From contig JAGVUH010000698.1 of the NCBI GenBank assembly GCA_019136395.1, positions 1 to 7,703 on the forward strand: 7,703 nucleotides of DNA. Direction: 5' to 3'. Shown piece after piece: positions 6,204 to 7,703 of the stretch. Position numbers and translations under genes: made by a program. Each line of letters opens with the position of its first letter. The stretch's first letter is position 1. This DNA comes from Gammaproteobacteria bacterium (GTDB taxonomy: Bacteria > Pseudomonadota > Gammaproteobacteria > Chromatiales > Chromatiaceae). The notes beneath the pieces are model-generated. The model worked only from the letters and a program-made list of their open reading frames with translations, searched no databases and was not told the DNA's origin.

Positions 6204-7181
6204 TCAGCTCAACCGCACCCGCGGGTCCACCAGGGTGTAGGAAATATCCGTCAGGACCAGACCGAGGATGTAGAGCACCGACCCCAGGAAGACCATGGCC
6301 CGGACGATGGCGAAGTCCTGATTGTTGATGGCGTCCAGGGTATAGCTGCCCAGGCCCGGGATGCCGAAGAAGGACTCGGTGAGTAGGCTGCCCATGAACA
6401 GCAAGGGCAGGACCACCACCACCCCCGTCAGGATGGGGATCAGGGCATTGCCCAGGATGTGACGAAAGAGCACCAGCCGCTCCCCCAGCCCCTTGGCGCG
6501 GGCCGTGCGCACATAGTCCTTTTGTGCCTCCTCCAGGAAGAGGGTGCGATAGAACCGCGTCCCCGAGCCGATCCCACCGATGATCCCGACGATCACCGGC
6601 AGGATCAGAAACTTCCACGCCTCCAGCCCCAGATCGTAGCCGGAGATCGGCGCCAGGCGCAGCATCTTGCCCAGCAGATACTGGCCACCGATGATGTAGA
6701 ACAGGCTGGAGATGGAGAGCATGGCCACCAGCAGCACCACCCCGGCCAGGTCGATGTAGGTCCCGCGGAAGAGGACGATGAACAGGGCCAGGCTGATGTT
6801 GACCAGCAACCCCACCAGCAGCACGGGCACCGCCACCGCCAGACTCGGCCACATGCGCTGACTGATGTCATGACGGATGTCCCGCCCCGCGTCCGAGGTG
6901 CCAAAATCGAAGAGGAAGAGCCGCAGCGACTTGTCGAAAAAGATGGTCCTGGTCAGGCGCTCCAACCCCTCGGCCCGGGTGTTGAACAGCAGCGGCTGGT
7001 CGTAGCCCCGTTCCGCCTTCCAGGTGGCGACGGCCTCGGGGGTCACCCGCTTGGTGCCCAGTTGCATCCGCGCCATGTCGTCCGGCGAGTTGACGACGAA
7101 AAACAGCACGAAGGTGATGAGATTCACCCCGATGAGGATCGGCAGGGCGTAGATGACGCGGCGCAGGAGGTAGGCGGTCAT
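6204..7181 (-). CDS. OppB/DppB-like ABC transporter permease
   Basis: This 325-aa inner-membrane protein is the first permease of an Opp/Dpp-type ABC importer. The start MTAYLLRRVIYALPILIGVN is the typical OppB N-terminus with the first membrane helix at about 9-30. A periplasmic loop of about 80 residues follows, then helices at about 113-138, 143-165, 190-206, 250-267 and 293-311. The EAA signature that docks on the ATPase is KDYVRTARAKGLGERLVLFR with HILGN following, at 221-244. ESFFGIPGLG at 269-278 and the VDPR end at 318-321 are family hallmarks. The ATG at 7181 lacks a clear Shine-Dalgarno sequence. The next gene downstream is the OppC-like partner, separated by the 36-bp repeat block. 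Upstream, where an oppA-type binding-protein gene would often sit, there is a PIN-like toxin gene instead. The transported substrate cannot be inferred. Confidence 0.93.
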   Translation of the reverse strand: MTAYLLRRVIYALPILIGVNLITFVLFFVVNSPDDMARMQLGTKRVTPEAVATWKAERGYDQPLLFNTRAEGLERLTRTIFFDKSLRLFLFDFGTSDAGRDIRHDISQRMWPSLAVAVPVLLVGLLVNISLALFIVLFRGTYIDLAGVVLLVAMLSISSLFYIIGGQYLLGKMLRLAPISGYDLGLEAWKFLILPVIVGIIGGIGSGTRFYRTLFLEEAQKDYVRTARAKGLGERLVLFRHILGNALIPILTGVVVVLPLLFMGSLLTESFFGIPGLGSYTLDAINNQDFAIVRAMVFLGSVLYILGLVLTDISYTLVDPRVRLS

Positions 7182-7333
7182 GCCGGGAGGTGTCCGTTAG
7201 ATCCAGCATTCATCATTCAGCGGTGATCACACGTTGCACAATGTTGATCAATCTGAGGGCAAAATTGTCCGGCTCGGGTCACAAGACATAACCGCCCGTC
7301 AAGGGATCAGGGGATCGAGGTTGGTTTCGCCGT
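7182..7333. other. Intergenic region upstream of the permease pair
   Basis: About 150 bp between the DUF5615 stop and the oppB-like start. It is less GC-rich than its surroundings and is the most likely place for the permease promoter. A TTGACG occurs on the minus strand at 7302-7297, but no good -10 element lies at the proper spacing, so I do not call a promoter. The nested dyad at 7224-7250 is the only clear structure. Confidence 0.4.
7224..7250. promoter_or_regulatory. Nested dyad, candidate operator upstream of the permease pair
   Basis: Two palindromic TGATCA hexamers (7224-7229 and 7245-7250) are 21 bp apart, about two helical turns. Between them is a 14-bp imperfect palindrome, ACGTTGCACAATGT at 7231-7244 (arms ACnTTG and CAAnGT). 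It lies 43-69 bp before the oppB-like ATG, the expected place for a transcription-factor site. There is no adjacent regulator gene to name. Confidence 0.35.
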
Positions 7334-7675
7334 TCACTCAATGGCCTCGATGCGATCCCGATAGACGGTTACCAGCCGGTTCATCGCGCTCAGCTCGATG
7401 ACCTGGGGCCATAGCTGGGTGATCAGGCCATGAAAATCCCTCATACGCATGTTCCCCAGGCGCACGTGAATAACCCGCGGCGGTGGTCTGCTAACCAGCG
7501 CACGGTCCGAGAAATCCGTGTCCTTGGAGACAATCACCAGATTCCGCTCCTGGGCATACCCCCAGATCTGGGTATCGGTCCAATCCTCGCCGACATCGCG
7601 CATGTGCTCAAAATCATCGCCTGACCAAAGCGAAAACCGATAGGGCAGATTGACATCAATCAGGAAATTCGGCAT
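7334..7675 (-). CDS. DUF5615 PIN-like protein, probable toxin-type nuclease
   Basis: This 113-aa protein matches the DUF5615 (PIN-like, Mut7-C related) pattern along its length. It has DVNLPYRF at 7-14 with the first acidic residue Asp7. HMRDVGEDWTDTQIWGYAQERN at 24-45 fits the family's H-x-R-D...D-x-x-I-W block. VIVSKDTDFSD at 47-57 carries Asp52 and Asp54, and VIHVRLGNM lies at 68-76. PIN-type acidic clusters bind metal and cleave RNA, and such proteins usually act as the toxin beside a DUF433-type antitoxin. The ATG at 7675 overlaps the TGA of the preceding gene by one base (TGATG), the usual toxin-antitoxin arrangement. It has an AAAAGG ribosome site 7 nt upstream (7683-7688). The antitoxin itself lies off the window, so its identity is inferred. 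All three acidic positions are intact. Confidence 0.85.
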   Translation of the reverse strand: MPNFLIDVNLPYRFSLWSGDDFEHMRDVGEDWTDTQIWGYAQERNLVIVSKDTDFSDRALVSRPPPRVIHVRLGNMRMRDFHGLITQLWPQVIELSAMNRLVTVYRDRIEAIE

Positions 7676-7703
7676 CAGGCTACCTTTTGCAGGGTGTAGC
7701 GAT
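7675..7703 (-). CDS. C-terminal end of the gene upstream of the PIN-like protein (possible antitoxin)
   Basis: Eight codons (RYTLQKVA) and a TGA at 7677-7675 lie in a frame that overlaps the PIN-like start by one base. Such coupling is typical of an antitoxin preceding a DUF5615 toxin, usually a DUF433 protein. Too little is visible to assign a family, and the frame could be open by chance. Confidence 0.35.

Noticed and set aside
5923..6852. Long minus-strand open frame overlapping both permease genes
   Set aside because: It is out of frame with the oppB-like gene, low complexity, and lacks motifs; open because of GC content and the three-fold repeat period.
7274..7302. Sigma-70 promoter with TTGACG at 7302-7297
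   Set aside because: No acceptable -10 hexamer at 16-18 bp spacing.

Overview
The window is GC-rich, roughly two thirds G+C by eye. All supported genes lie on the minus strand, so transcription runs from right to left. Codon usage, the RsbU-type phosphatase and the tightly packed genes suggest a high-GC proteobacterium. A gammaproteobacterium such as a purple sulfur bacterium is my best guess, but it is only an inference because there is no marker gene.

Reading in the direction of transcription: at the right edge is the last few codons of an unidentified gene, whose stop overlaps the start of a 113-aa DUF5615 PIN-like protein (a probable toxin-type nuclease of a toxin-antitoxin pair). After a 152-bp gap with a nested dyad (candidate operator) come two Opp/Dpp-type ABC permeases, an OppB-like and an unusually long OppC-like protein. 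They are separated by about 195 bp of degenerate 36-bp tandem repeats that stay open in frame. No solute-binding protein or ATPase gene sits next to them. A 202-bp gap with a small hairpin and three 13-bp repeats follows.

Next are a 240-aa formyltransferase-fold protein (N-H-D catalytic triad present), then a membrane sensor phosphatase (TM, dCache-like periplasmic domain, TM, RsbU/SpoIIE PP2C domain), then two paralogous family-3 periplasmic solute-binding proteins in tandem. The phosphatase and the first binding protein share an ATGA overlap with a strong ribosome binding site, and the two binding-protein genes overlap by 10 bp. No permease follows within the window, so this looks like a sensory unit (periplasmic ligand binders plus a Cache-PP2C output) rather than an importer.

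The main anomaly is that the phosphatase gene is broken near 2059-2060. The PP2C domain continues in another frame, and about 13 family-conserved residues are missing at the junction. This points to a deletion of about 38 bp rather than a single-base slip. The product would end 51 codons later in the wrong frame, without the last two metal-binding aspartates.
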